A DNA stretch of 64,000 bases from NCBI GenBank assembly GCA_963970005.1, contig CAXAMN010021929.1, positions 456,935 to 520,934 of the forward strand, read 5' to 3'. Under the pieces are notes generated by a model. That model made no database searches, was not told where the DNA came from, and saw only the letters and a program-made list of their open reading frames with translations. Numbering within the stretch: position 1 is the first letter of the stretch; every line of letters starts with the position of its first letter. Positions 1-10,799 of this stretch are shown here, one piece after another. The position numbers and the translations under genes are program-made. The stretch comes from Durusdinium trenchii. Lineage: Eukaryota; Sar; Dinophyceae; Suessiales; Symbiodiniaceae.

Positions 1-34
1 CCACGGCCCGCTGGCGCACGGCCTGGAGGCGGGG
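1..34 (-). CDS. Possible exon edge, cut by window end
   Basis: On the minus strand a pyrimidine-rich tract ending in AATTCCAG lies at 35-55 and looks like a 3' splice acceptor. The following 34 bases are GC-rich and open (FQPRLQAVRQRAV-like in one frame). The exon runs out of the window, so no function can be given. Confidence 0.22.
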
Positions 35-680
35 CTGGAATTGGGAAGGTTCGGGTCAGAACATACACTCACTGGCGGTCCCCTTTGTAATAGGTGTCTG
101 TGCGTGCGTTTTTGGTTCAAAACTGCAGCTGTTTTTACGGTTGCATTTTTTTCAATGGCGGAGACACCGGTCTGAGGTTGGGCGGAAGAGGTAAAACGAG
201 GTGTTTGGAGGATGGCTGTCTTGGAGGATGGCTGTGTCTGTTGTAATCTTTTCGGGATAGTGGAGGACAACCTATACTACATAGGGTTCTAAGAAGGTAA
301 CTCTACCAGGAGTCAGAAAGGGGTGGTGTTTAGTCCACAAGTGGGTGGATAGTGGGCATCCCTATCCTATGGGCACGACTCCTGGTATGAGTGTCTATAG
401 GTCCATTGGAAGTGCAAAAACAACTCGAATCCCAGTTCACCGGCTCAGTCGCTCGAATGGTGGGTGATCTTTTTGAGGCAACCCCATGCAATATGCAAAC
501 CTGGCAGGCCAGTTGATAGTTGATCAACAATCAACGTAAATGCATATATTAACAATTACTAACTCCTAATGCTACTGACTCTTTAGCTGTCAAAATAGTT
601 CAGTGATAGCACTTTGACTATAGTAACTCCAACAATACGCGAAAATTCACCACCCCGGTTGTTCAAGTAAGATGAGAAAT
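35..680. other. Non-coding stretch
   Basis: AT-rich, unstructured sequence. I see no convincing exon, repeat or RNA gene. Confidence 0.4.
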
Positions 681-682
681 TG

Positions 683-840
683 AACATTCCCCCATCTTCA
701 CGCCCTCCACCCCCACGCGAGTTGCCACGCGAAGGCCACCGCCCTCGCGGATCCAGGTGCCACGGGGGGGGCGGTAGCAGCGCCATTCGGCGCCTCGTCC
801 AGGTCCATGTCGCGCAAGTTCCGCAACTTCGCCTGTCCCG
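683..840 (-). CDS. Coding island, unknown protein, broken at a C8 run
   Basis: A GC-rich block reads as protein on the minus strand (LRNLRDMDLDEAPNGAA in one frame). The frame becomes less protein-like at a run of eight C (764-771 as G on the plus strand). Beyond the run both other frames look plausible: one is Arg/Gly-rich (RGNSRGGGGRE), the other reads WIREGGGLRVATRVGVEG. An indel in the run would restore a continuous exon. No family is recognised. It may be a real exon with a sequence error or a pseudogene fragment. Confidence 0.3.
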
Positions 841-1236
841 CACCACGGGAGTCGAGACGTGGGCGAGGCGAGTCTGTGAGTCGAAGCAGCGAGTCGAAGC
901 CTGTTCCGTTTCGGTTCGATGGGACAGGGGTGGGTGTGAGAATATGGTTGGAACCCCAACATGTCTCATGGTCATGTGGGATATCTTTTGTGGCCAATGG
1001 AGGAAAGCATTGGAACTTGATTGAACAACACATCGTTGATCCATGAACTCTCTGACCACCACTTCTGGATCTGCGGCACTTTCTGGCAAGGTCCCGGTCT
1101 AGACTGGCCTGGGTAGATTCCAGCAAAACATGCTTGATATGACCGTTGTTGGATGACGTGCGAGTCCAAAACCTCGTTGAAGGGCACAATCTTACATCCC
1201 ATCCGCTGCAAAGCCACCCTCTACATAGCTGCCAAG

Positions 1237-1577
1237 TCAGAGGTCCAGGAGTCGGACTTGTGACATGGCCAAGCAAACTGGATAAAAGCCACACCTTCGC
1301 ACCCGCTCCTCCCTGCACTTCACCATCCTCCCACGCTCGCCATCGCTTGCCATCGATCCAACGTTCGATCCCGAAGGACGGCCGTCGATCCGTCCCCGTT
1401 CAACAGCGCCCCGCCGCACCTCCAGCTCCAGTCGCGAGAGGTTGCCCGTGTCCCTCAAGCGCAGCCGACGGTCCGATGGACCCGTCGGGGTCTCGAGGTC
1501 CCGATGCTTTGAAGTGGCAGACTGGAAGACTGACTGGTGCGACGAAAGCAGGGAATGAGGGTGGCTGGATCCAATAG
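1237..1577 (-). CDS. Weak coding island, unknown
   Basis: A minus-strand open frame with charged, protein-like composition (RRLRLRDTGNLSRLELEVRR). The plus strand is also open over the same GC-rich block (1360-1500), so strand and reality are uncertain. No domain is recognised. Confidence 0.18.
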
Positions 1578-1579
1578 AA

Positions 1580-3140
1580 TCTCTATTGGGGGCGAAACTT
1601 CCCTTATTCCCTACTAAGCACCAGTCAGAAGATGTTTCAGTCATCCTCCAGGCAACATGGAAGATGTTGAGATGACTGGTGTGGAAGATGACTAGTGTGT
1701 TGGAGTCATCCTACCAAGATATCTGTGTCTGGTGTGTGGAGAGATCTTATGAAATTGACGCCCTTTGTCTACTGCAAATCAGTGGGCTCAAAGCGCCTGA
1801 AGTGCCACTGTAGTACTGTAAATCGCCACTGATATCAAGAGTGGAACACCTAGACCCTCCTGAACTTACAACAACTGGCTGGACTAACTGATTAGGTTGT
1901 TTATGGTTGTTTCTTCCACTTTTTTCCCATAGTTTTTCCATAGGAGCGACCTTCAAAATTCCAGATTGGATCTTTTCTACTGAGACGTCGTTCTTTATTT
2001 TCCGGCTTCGTTTTCCACGGCATTGCACCAGTTAGGCTACTACGCTCTTTTATACCAGGCGAGTTAGATTACCACTGGACCTTTACAATGTGAAGTACAG
2101 CCAAGGAACCAGAAAAAGGAAACCCTAAGTACAGTGCAGCAAAGGAACTTCTTACAGTACGGCGTTTGGGCCAGGGTCTACAAACGACACTTGTTCGTGG
2201 ATTTTGGTTTCGTTTGGGGCTTCGTTTTGAGACACTACACTTCATACACTCCAACCCTCAAGAAAAAATCACCGCTTTGCAAGAGGCAAAAACAACAAAG
2301 CTGCGATCCGAGGCTTCCCAGCTTCAACCTTCTAGTTTCAATTTCGGAAAGTCACTACGACATGCAAACATCCCACGAAGTTTCCAAAGAATGTGCAAGA
2401 TTGCACCAAAAATGAATAAACATGATATAACAACCTTAACGCTATGTTTTTGCGGGTTGTTCAATACCATTCCACCAACAGCAACACTTCTGCGAAAAAC
2501 ACATTTCCGACGCCTTAAACAAAACACCTCTCTCAGATCCCGCGCTTCAAACGCGCGAAGGCCAGCAGGGTCAAGGACCCACCGCCACGGTCCTTCCGTC
2601 GGAAAACGCCCCCAACCGCACCGCCCGATGGATGACCATTCCGAAGCGGACGAACATTTCCAACACTGGGCAAATTCGTGCTCCCATGGCACGTCTGCGT
2701 GCCACATTATTTTTGAAGAAAATGGGATGCTCTTTTGGGGTACAGGAGTGAACTCACTTTGGAGACCGTCTGGAGTGGCAATCCTGTTCCAAAAAACACA
2801 GCACATCGAACCAGAATGGCATATAATTCATAATTTGGCAAGGGTTTGAAAGGTGCTGGGAACAGGCTCGTGCGTGTGATTTTGTGTCTGAGACTCGCAT
2901 GCTTCTCCCACCAACCAAGAATTCACTGTGCAAAACCCAACAACCCATCGTTGTGGAACAAAGCGGTTGATGTTTTTCCTCTTCAAAGTTGTTTTGACTA
3001 CCTGCCAGGCAGACCTTGGAATTGCTCTATAATCTCCTCATGGTGCACCACCCAGCGGTCCTCGCTCATGCGCCCTGCCCGCTGAAGAAAGCATCCCAGG
3101 AAGGTTCGCCTGTCGAAGAGGCAAATCTCGGGGTCCAGGG
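1580..3140. other. Mostly non-coding; weak GC-rich block at 2540-2720
   Basis: Apart from a GC-rich block near 2540-2720 that is open on both strands and could be a decayed exon, nothing is recognised. Confidence 0.3.
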
Positions 3141-3143
3141 TAT

Positions 3144-3222
3144 CCCAAACACTCCATGTGCGGAATGTTGACCTACATTGACCCCTGAAACCACCTGGAT
3201 GTAGGTAAATATGCCATACATA
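3144..3222. mobile_element. MITE-like repeat, copy A
   Basis: Starts with CCCAAACACTCCATG, the terminal sequence shared with copies near 7.8, 37.6 and 40.5 kb. It contains an internal inverted pair ACCTACAT / ATGTAGGT. The right terminus is degraded. No coding capacity, so if mobile it depended on proteins encoded elsewhere. Confidence 0.5.
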
Positions 3223-3372
3223 AAGTGAAGAAACTGGTGAACAAGTATATATCTGTTCTCAAAGCATCCATAGATGGTGCGACATCAGATGTGGGTGGGC
3301 AGCTATTTCTCGGGCGTGTGGGCAGCAATTGGGCAAGGTTTTTGTGTCAGTATGTGTGTGTGTGTGTCACAC

Positions 3373-3506
3373 ACCCTGTCTCAAAGGGTCTTCAACCCAG
3401 AATTTTCAACAATGTCTGAGCAGGGGGCTCACGGGTCTGTTCCTGGCGTGAGCCAACGAAGCTCCAGGTTCAGACTAGGATATCGAGAGGGGACGCTCTC
3501 TCGACG
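3373..3506. repeat. Dispersed 134-bp repeat, copy 1
   Basis: Nearly identical to 7555-7689, with only a handful of differences by eye. The 3' part can fold into two hairpins: CTGG...CCAG around the GTGAGCCAACGAAG core, and CGAGAG/CTCTCG around GGGACGCT. A (GT)n tract precedes it. It could be a SINE or an untranslated part of a larger element. No tRNA-like A/B boxes are convincing. Confidence 0.6.
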
Positions 3507-3509
3507 TGC

Positions 3510-4739
3510 CTGCATTTTTGCCTTCTGTTTGAAGTCTTGTCCGAGCTGGTTACCATACTTTTTTACTAAAGGGCTACTTTGTGGATGGCTTTGGTCTAAG
3601 AAACTTAAAAATGAGTTACGGCACTTATAAGTTAGATTCGATACGACATAAAACCGATAAGTTAACCTAGAATACTTACAATCTGATCATTTAAATAATG
3701 TGATGCTAAAATTGTAAAAGTTCGTCAGTGATTTACAAGTTCCATGGGCAAAAACGTTCAAACTTTTAGTTGTTAAAGGTTTTTCTGTTTGATGGTTTTG
3801 TGTAGTTTGATGGTTTTGTGGTTTTTGGAAATACTTTATGTTACATACTGTTTTGTGTGTTTGTGTGTCAACGTAGCTGGTGTCTCTAGCGAAATGCGCA
3901 GACCTATACATGTGGACGGCTTATGGAGCCGCCAAACTTCTAAACACAGACTGCATCTTAAGTGATTTGATATAAAAAGGTGCGGCTCATGGAGTCTCCG
4001 AAATCTTCTATGGACACAAAGACAGCCAACGACTTTTTCCACAAGTTTTCTGCTATGTAAGAGGGCGGTGCGGCCCATGGAGCCGCAAATCTGACTTACA
4101 GTTCATGTAGTTTACGTATTCGAGTTTTTACTGGTTTCGTCTCAGTCGTGTTTTCCTTCAATGATTCAGAAACTGTTAACCATTATAAACTCATACATAA
4201 CTATTATACATTCCGACATACATTCACATATTTCTTATCGTGTCTGTGCGCTGAACCCAACATTTATGAAATTGTTGTCCAATTTAACCCATTGGGCAAC
4301 CCTTGGGACACTTAGGATACACTTGGTGTTGCGGCCCATTGCAGTTTTTGACATTTGCAGCAAGTAAATGAAAAAAAAGACTATAACAACTTCTCTGGAC
4401 CTCAACCACTAAACCTCGTCATGAGCGTTTAAGCGACAAGCGTTTGAGTGACTGTTCCCATGGATCGAAGTCACAGGGGCTCACATTCTGCCTGCAGAAA
4501 GTTGCGAGCAACTGGGTTTGGAAGGAGGTGTTCAAACATAGTGGTCCAATAAAGGCAACAAAAGAACCACTTCAGGAGTAGAATGCAGGGGAGTGTTGGA
4601 ATTTGCACCCTCCTGACCACAGTTCTCCCAGGCGGAGGCCTGAAGATTTCTGAACCCTCGGTTGCCCTGGTCATTACACAAAGCATATGCCCGGGAATGT
4701 TTGGAGTCATTTGATAGGTTGTCCAATGTCAAAAAGCAT
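3510..4739. other. Non-coding stretch
   Basis: AT-rich sequence with short GTTT/ATGG repeats near 3780-3830. No exon or RNA gene is supported. Confidence 0.4.
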
Positions 4740-5060
4740 TCACGCCACCGCAGCTAGATAGAGCTGATCAAAAGGCTCCGCCCGAAAAATGAACCCGACC
4801 AGGTCCAAGGCTTGCTGCCCAACAGACATGTCTGCAAGGCCTGGGCACACTTTGTCGGAGCATCTCAGACAATGCCCTCTTCTACGTTTGTGGTCTATTT
4901 GTATGTCTTCCATGCGTTGCTCGACTGATGGTGTTCTCTCAGAATGCCAAGATAAATTTCACCATGGCGCAAACCAGGCAGCTGCGCCCAACCGCGACCA
5001 CAGTCGCCTTGTTCTTCCAGAATCAGCACGAAGGGCACGAAGAGGCACTTTGACCAGCGG
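4740..5060 (-). CDS. Coding-like island, two overlapping minus frames
   Basis: Two minus-strand frames look like protein. The upstream part (5060-4895) reads LFVPFVLILEEQGDCGRGW and ends at a TAG. The downstream part (about 4960-4740) reads RRRGHCLRCSDKVCPGLADM then LDLVGFIFRAEPFDQLYLA and ends at a TGA at 4740-4742. The short Cys cluster C-x2-C-x4-C may be structural. A frameshift or short intron between the frames would join them. Function unknown. Confidence 0.3.
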
Positions 5061-5150
5061 TGTCATGGCCGGCGATAGTAGGTGGGAATCTCGTTAATCC
5101 ATTCACGTGCGTCACAGCAGGAGAATCCGGAGTTGTTGAAGCTCTGACGA

Positions 5151-5174
5151 TATAGTATGCTAAAGTATACTATA
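5151..5174. repeat. Small AT hairpin
   Basis: TATAGTAT and ATACTATA form a perfect 8-bp inverted repeat around an 8-base loop, in an otherwise unstructured AT-rich stretch (5070-5375). Confidence 0.5.
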
Positions 5175-5429
5175 GGACGCTATAGGTTGCGTAAGTCCCA
5201 AATACGTAAGTTGTAGATGTTCTTCTTCCAAGTTATAGTGAAGTTATAACGTCCAAATAGTTGTTGCGATTTTTCAAGGTATTGATTTTATGAAAGTTCT
5301 ATGAAGTTATCTGGAGCTGGCACTTATTTCTATATGTTCAATGCTTGTTACATAGAAAGTAATTTGTTTCGCAGATGAAAATTGAAAAAGCATCCGCAGG
5401 CAATTTTCATATACGTGCAGAACTGTGGG

Positions 5430-5727
5430 CTCACAGCTGCTGGGAGCGGCGGGCATGGCTTGGGAGGAGCTGCAGGGCCGCTGGTTGGACGAGTCCTGGC
5501 AGCGCAGCGGCAGGACTGCGGGGATTGGCAGGAAGCTTGGGACAGTTGGCCGCGTGGGCAGCGGCAGGGATGATGGGCAGCGGCAGGGCCGCTGGGACGA
5601 TTGGCAGGGCCGCTACGATTGGCGCGATTACGCTTGGCGTGATTATGGGCAGCAGTGCTGCTGGGAAGAGTGGCAGCAGGGCCGCGGTACGAGCTGCGGC
5701 AGACACCGCACGTGCGAGTGTAACTGA
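5430..5727 (+). pseudogene. Trp/Gln/Gly-rich ORF remnant, retroelement ORF1-like
   Basis: The plus strand encodes a tryptophan-rich low-complexity protein split over two frames: a segment with CGDWQEAWDSWPRGQRQ in one, and RWDDWQGRYDWRDYAWRDYG then CWEEWQQGRG in another. The underlying DNA is a degenerate GGCAGCGGCAGG-type repeat. I associate W/Q/R/G-rich leader ORFs with dinoflagellate retroelements; this is recollection, not a search. It lies head-to-head with the minus-strand RNase H-like ORF just downstream, so the two are not parts of one simple insertion. A low-complexity host exon is the alternative. Confidence 0.35.
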
Positions 5728-5982
5728 TGCTTTTCCAGTCAAGAGAGCGCCGGATTCGGCTTTATGGCCAACTGCCCCTCCCACACACACCCACACCCCC
5801 TTGCTCTCCTGGTTTTCAGGTCTTCTTGAGTCGATAGACCACCCCACACAACCCCCAAACCAACCCAACCCCCCCCCCCGCTTTCGTTTCGTTCAGTCCT
5901 GCCTGTTGTTTTCTTTCTAGGCCTTTCTCTCTTCTAGAGGCTTTCATTTTTTTCCATCGCTCCTTTTCTGGTTTGCGTGTTC

Positions 5983-7170
5983 TCACGCGGCCGTTTTGGC
6001 CTTGAAGCAAGCCGGCAAGGTGACTTGCGCTTGAGGCTCTCCACATCGCTGCTTGAGCGCCTTGCTCTCCATCCATGTGGCTCCCTTTGCCACCGCTCTG
6101 GCTTTGCACTTTGTGCAGCTGACAGTCTTCGATCGCCGCCACATAGTGTGCGTTGGATGCCCTTGCCAAGCTGGTGGTGGTGTCGTCGTCTCATTCCAGC
6201 ACTTTTGCTGTGCCATGTCAATCACCTTGTCCGTAGCCGAGTGCTTTAGCATCCGGACTCCGCAGGCTTGGCAGACCATGTACTGGTTTTGAATCTCAAA
6301 GGCATGGTTGCCCATGCCCTCATACTTGCCCTCAATGATCTCGGTGATGATGCCCTTCTTGTTGGGCATGTTTGCACTTACCTGTCCACCCACTAGACTC
6401 GTGGGATTGCCCTGGCAACGTTCTTGCCGAAAGGCTTGCAGCTCAGCCAGCGTGTTGTGCAAGGTGACTTTTTTGAAACACAGACTGCACTGCTTTGCCC
6501 TGCCCTTCATGGTCCACTGATGCTTGCCTTCTCCTTCTTCATCTTGTAGGGCTTCATACTCTCGACGTTTTTGCTCCTGGGTCTGGTTCCTGAGGACCTT
6601 GCCCTTCTCACGCTCTTGATTCATGAAGTGCTCTTTGTTGTCCATCAGGAAACAGATTCTTTGGATGGCTTGAGGGGCCACCCTTTTGTATTTGAGGTCC
6701 TGTTGTTTGAGCTCAGTTTCTGCTGCATGTGGCCGCAGAGACAGTGCAATCTCAGTTGCGGCTTTTGTGGCATCATGGTACCGGTTCTTGAGGGTCATGA
6801 CCCCAGTAGGCATTTGGCGCACTTGTTGCATGCTGATGCTAAGAGCTTGGACTTGTCTGCGCTGGTCGATGGTGACAAGCTGCTCCAGGTCATGGAACTG
6901 ATGCCCATGCTTGCCTTGAACCCAAGCTTCCCAAGCCCTGGTGGACATGACATGGATCTTGACCTGGGTGCTCAGGTTGATGTAGTGCGCAGCCATCCGC
7001 AGACCATAAAACCAAGCCCGCTCCAGGGTTTGATGCCCAGGGAGGACCGTAGCCACCGTGCCCTTTCTGTAGAGCTCGTTGCCCATCCCTGCATGTTGGA
7101 CCAGAGCTACCACATAGTGCCTGAGCCTGGGATCCTTACTGGTAGCAGCAATACCGATGGTGAAGACCAC
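5983..7170 (-). CDS. Non-LTR retroelement C-terminus: degenerate RNase H-like region plus three HCCC zinc modules
   Basis: The longest clean ORF in the window (395 codons). Residues about 37-110 resemble the RNase H domain of dinoflagellate LINE-type polyproteins (VLPGHQTLERAWFYGL then VKIHVMSTRAWEAW). Where family members usually have acidic residues (RAEL and a following Asp), this copy has RAWF and MST, so activity is doubtful. Residues 150-215 are Lys/Arg/Gln-rich and probably helical. From 217 there are three modules H-x10-C-x2-C-x20-C: H217/C228/C231/C252, H289/C300/C303/C324 and H341/C352/C355/C376. They probably bind zinc and contact nucleic acid. The ORF opens just after an in-frame TGA, so the apparent start is not a real initiator and the protein is a 5'-truncated remnant. 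Confidence 0.6.
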   Translation of the reverse strand: MVFTIGIAATSKDPRLRHYVVALVQHAGMGNELYRKGTVATVLPGHQTLERAWFYGLRMAAHYINLSTQVKIHVMSTRAWEAWVQGKHGHQFHDLEQLVTIDQRRQVQALSISMQQVRQMPTGVMTLKNRYHDATKAATEIALSLRPHAAETELKQQDLKYKRVAPQAIQRICFLMDNKEHFMNQEREKGKVLRNQTQEQKRREYEALQDEEGEGKHQWTMKGRAKQCSLCFKKVTLHNTLAELQAFRQERCQGNPTSLVGGQVSANMPNKKGIITEIIEGKYEGMGNHAFEIQNQYMVCQACGVRMLKHSATDKVIDMAQQKCWNETTTPPPAWQGHPTHTMWRRSKTVSCTKCKARAVAKGATWMESKALKQRCGEPQAQVTLPACFKAKTAA

Positions 7171-7199
7171 TCACCTTCAGCTCATCCTGGTGGGTCCAA

Positions 7200-7394
7200 C
7201 TACCCCACGCTTGCACTGCTGACCCCCCCCGTGGCCATTTCAAACCTCGGGAGTTGGAGAATGCCTTGCGTCCAGAATTCGAGATTGAGACCATGATCAA
7301 TCTCAAATTGGTCTTCGGCTGCCAAGGGCGGGAACTCCTTTGTGGTGGCTTTGCACCTAGAGGCTTTCTTGTTTGTAACCAGGTTTTTAGTCAA
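7200..7394 (-). pseudogene. Upstream part of the same retroelement ORF, out of frame
   Basis: The minus-strand frame reads EFPPLAAEDQFEIDHGLN then FWTQGILQLPRFEMATGG, continuing into the RNase H-like ORF if the frame is corrected. The break is at or just after a run of eight identical bases (C on plus, 7223-7230). Upstream of 7394 the coding character is lost and no reverse transcriptase is visible, so the copy is 5'-truncated. Confidence 0.45.
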
Positions 7395-7554
7395 GTGAGA
7401 GCTGCGCGTGTGCCACCTTTCTTTTTAGAAATGCTTTCCTTCCTTTATCGTTGTTCTCTTTCTAGGTCTTCTGTTCGTTGCTAGAGGCTTGTTGGGTTGT
7501 AGAGGAGGCTTCTTCTCTCAGAGCGCGCCGATATACCAGCTTTTTGTGTGTCAC

Positions 7555-7689
7555 ACCCTGTCTCAAAGGGTCTTCAATCCAGAATTTTGCAACAATGTCT
7601 TAGCAGGAGGCTGATGGGTCTGTTCCTGGCGTGAGCCAACGAAGCTCCAGGTTCAGACTAGGATATCGAGAGGGGACGCTCTCTCGACG
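7555..7689. repeat. Dispersed 134-bp repeat, copy 2
   Basis: Partner of 3373-3506, with the same two predicted hairpins. It lies just beyond the upstream end of the retroelement remnant. Confidence 0.6.
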
Positions 7690-7830
7690 CGCGCTTTGTT
7701 ACACCATTCTGTTCAGCTGACCAATCACCATGCGGCTTGGTGTACTGCAGTAAATTCAAGTGCTAATGCAAGGGTGAGCCATTAACTGACTGAATGCTCG
7801 ACCAGTTAAGATCTATATCTAAGTGTGTGT

Positions 7831-7979
7831 CCCAAACACTCCATGGAACTGAAACATATGCCCTATTCACCTGACATCTACCACCCCAATGTACACCCAG
7901 ACCATCCATGGGTAGATGTATGTAGCTGTTCCATACACGGAGTGTTTGCCATATGCCAGTCCCATGTAGTGTCATGGGT
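7831..7979. mobile_element. MITE-like repeat, copy B
   Basis: Begins CCCAAACACTCCATG and ends with the inverted counterparts CGGAGTGTTTG and CCCATGTAGTGTCATGGG. The interior also contains an inverted pair around CATCTAC/GTAGATG. No coding capacity. Confidence 0.5.
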
Positions 7980-8182
7980 TTGAGAGGCTGAGGCTCGGAT
8001 GGTCAAAATTAGATCAGTGCCCCGGGGAAGATCGTTTTTTGGATGCTCTGCGTATATAACCGCCCACTCAGAACCCCCTGAACTGGCTGAACCAGTGAGA
8101 AAGGGTCATCATACGGTCATACAGGAGTGTCTAGTCTATTCCAGTCCCAAAATGCCAAAGATAGGATCCAGATTCGTTCGAC

Positions 8183-8431
8183 TCAAATATCAAACATGGG
8201 ACCATCCTTGAAACTCCAACCCAGTGATTGCTCCAAGAACCCCCTCTCTTGAAATCGGTTCCAAAATTTGACGCCATCCCCCGGCCTATCCGTGTTTTCG
8301 GAAGCACAACTAGTTTCCAAATCCCTTCGAACCCACTCCCAACTGAGCCTGCGGGAGGAGGCGGAATTCTTCCTTGCAACGTACTTCCAGAGCTCAATGC
8401 CCAAATCCTGCAAGATGTGAGCGTGCTGCAA
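8183..8431 (-). CDS. Coding island, unknown
   Basis: The minus-strand ORF looks like protein (ILQDLGIELWKYVARKNSAS, RRLSWEWVRRDLETSC, KFWNRFQERGFLEQSL). The other strand is also open over part of the block. No domain is recognised. Confidence 0.25.
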   Translation of the reverse strand: MQHAHILQDLGIELWKYVARKNSASSRRLSWEWVRRDLETSCASENTDRPGDGVKFWNRFQERGFLEQSLGWSFKDGPMFDI

Positions 8432-8439
8432 ATGGATCT

Positions 8440-10670
8440 GGCGTCATATCTTATGTGCCATGTGTGTGTGGGCCCCTGTACCAATCGGCTATTTGACTAT
8501 ATAACTATATACATTAGGTCTCTTCTACTAGACTCTACCAGGCAAATTCTTGGAGGTCTCCCCACGAGACAGAGCCATTCATCCAACAAACTGAAAGCTC
8601 ATTTGATCGTAAACACTTGGCCAAACATATGCAAAAAGGTCTCTCAGTTCAGCTCTCTACAAACAGCCCTCCTTACCATCCGAACAGAAAATCAGAGTCC
8701 AGTCTTCTTCAATGTTATCTTCAGGGTGCCCTTCCTCCTTTAACAATCCCTGCAAGCGCCCCAAACATCCACTGGCGTATGCACGTCATCCCCGTGATCG
8801 GTACGGTACGACTGTGCATTGCTCAACGAGTCTCCTCAGTGAGGCCGTTGATCTCCTTGTTGAGATTGTTGTCCGCAACTGGCCAAGGCAGCGACGGTGT
8901 GCGTTCAAGCGGCCAGCTTCACGCCACTTCGCCACGATTCAAGCCCTGTAAAGGGAAGAATGGCTGAATCGGCTTGTTTTGGGGAGTGCCATTGATTCGC
9001 TCTAAAGCAGGGGAAATAGGGGCAGATTCAGCTTCGAACCTTGATCAGGTAGTAAAATTTGTTCCCAGCTGCCACAAAACAGTTGCAACTGCATCCGATC
9101 CAAGCAATTTTTCAAGCGATACACACGCTTCCGCTTGGGTATCTGCACCACAGCTTCCTAATGAATTCTCGACGACTTCTCTTGTGAATGCTTCCTCCTA
9201 TCCAGGTACGAATGGAACATGCTCTGAATCTGAGTGATCCCGAATACTTTGGAGAACCAACTATTCAACAGGTTAGAGCTTCTTTCATCGTCTTTCCTGT
9301 TCGAAAAACAATTGAAATTGGTGCATGTATGTGGGGTTTTGAAATAGGGAGAGCCACTGGGAGAGCCCTATGTAAAAACATTGCACAAGGAAAGGGATGC
9401 AACAAAAACAAGTTGCTTGCTTGGGCCTCCCTCTTTTTCGAACACCCCCGAAAACATGTCCCCCCCAACACCCAAGTGAAACCCTCCAGCGTACGTTCAG
9501 TGAGATGTTCAGCAGCAGACACCTGCGACAGAGTGTGGACGTCAGGATCCCAATTGAAGGAAGAGGGTTTACCTGAGAAGCCTGAGCCTTCTCGAAGCTA
9601 ACGAAATCCTTCACAGCGGGAGGGAGTGGTGAACTGGAAGGTGGATTTTGTTAGTCAACTTTAGTTGATGAATGTGTATTATCTTCACTAGTTGTATATA
9701 TTTATTTTGGAAGTCATCCCACTATTTGTCTCAGTGTGCAGTGTGCCGGTTTGAACACTCTGCGTGATCAAAATCCATCAAATTCATGCGGGTCCCTAGC
9801 TAGGGCAGCACAAAGGGCGGGGGATCACTTGCGCATCGAGCACAAAGGGCATACCTGAGATTTGAGCGTTCTCCGCAAAGCTTTCTTCTGTTTGGAACAC
9901 CCGAGAGACCACTGCCGACCACACCCAACCAGGGTCCCATACGACCCAAATGTCCATCGCCGCCTAAATCCTTGCGTTTCGGAGAACAACCAACCATAGC
10001 GAAGCACTTAGCAGCGATCATATGAAGCTGTACAGGGGAATAGGATACGGCACGGGAACAAAAAACCAACAAAGCGGCTACTCGACAGAAATCTGACGCA
10101 TCAAGTCACGTGGTCCACACTCAGCAACACCAACTAAAACGCCGTTTTCCTCAGCTTCTGGCTTGGTCCGGAGCTCCGTTTGCTCAGCTAAAAAACAGAA
10201 CAACGTGGTGAATCCGCTGCGGCCCCAGCCTCGGCCAAGAGATTCCAAACCTCGCAAATGCGTGAAAGAAGCGCTGATCGAGCGAAAGAAGCGCTAGCCT
10301 TCTCTAGCCCACCAAGTATTTAAGAGTGGATGATGAAGCAAAGGCATCACCAGCTTAGGATACGAACGAGGCGTACTGAGTACTGTACTAAAATGTTGTC
10401 ACAGCCTCACAGCTAATATCAATAGCCTCTCTGTGTTGGTCAAATTTGGTGCAGTCATCATTCACAATTACCTTCAAGGGATTCTGGTGCCGTTGCTGGA
10501 AGTTCTTGGACCCTCTCTTGACATGGTCTCAATAATTCATCAAACAACATCGAGGAGAAACCACGAACCCCATGATGTTCATCATTCTGAAGGGCTCGCT
10601 GTGTAACTCGGCCAATTCAGCAAAGAATGAGTTTGACAAAACACCGAGTTACTTTCGCATGTTCTGCTTG
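8440..10670. other. Mostly non-coding; weak coding block at 8800-8945
   Basis: A GC-rich block at 8800-8945 is open on both strands (minus: VAKWREAGRLNAHRRCLGQL) and has an acceptor-like CTTCCCTTTACAG on the minus strand at its upstream edge. The acceptor frame closes quickly, so I do not call a gene. The remainder shows nothing. Confidence 0.25.
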
Positions 10671-10674
10671 CAAC

Positions 10675-10799
10675 TCACTCAAACGGGAACCCCCCACGGT
10701 GCCGATGGCGCACCCCTCCGCGTACACTCCGCCGATTGGCCTTAAAGAGCTGTTCGAGGTCCAAGAGGAGCAGGGCCTGGGACCGAGCTCGGTGAGCAG
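10675..10799 (-). CDS. Probable terminal exon, unknown protein
   Basis: On the minus strand an acceptor (CCCACCCTAAACCGCAG) is followed by a 41-codon frame reading ARSQALLLLDLEQLFKANRR then VRGGVRHRHRGGFPFE and a stop at 10675-10677. The leucine-rich stretch and basic Gly/Arg/His tail look like real protein. The exon starts in phase 1, so it needs one base from an upstream exon that I could not find. Confidence 0.38.

Noticed and set aside
6571..7296. 241-codon plus-strand ORF
   Set aside because: It is the antisense shadow of the minus-strand retroelement ORF, which has the motif-bearing reading.
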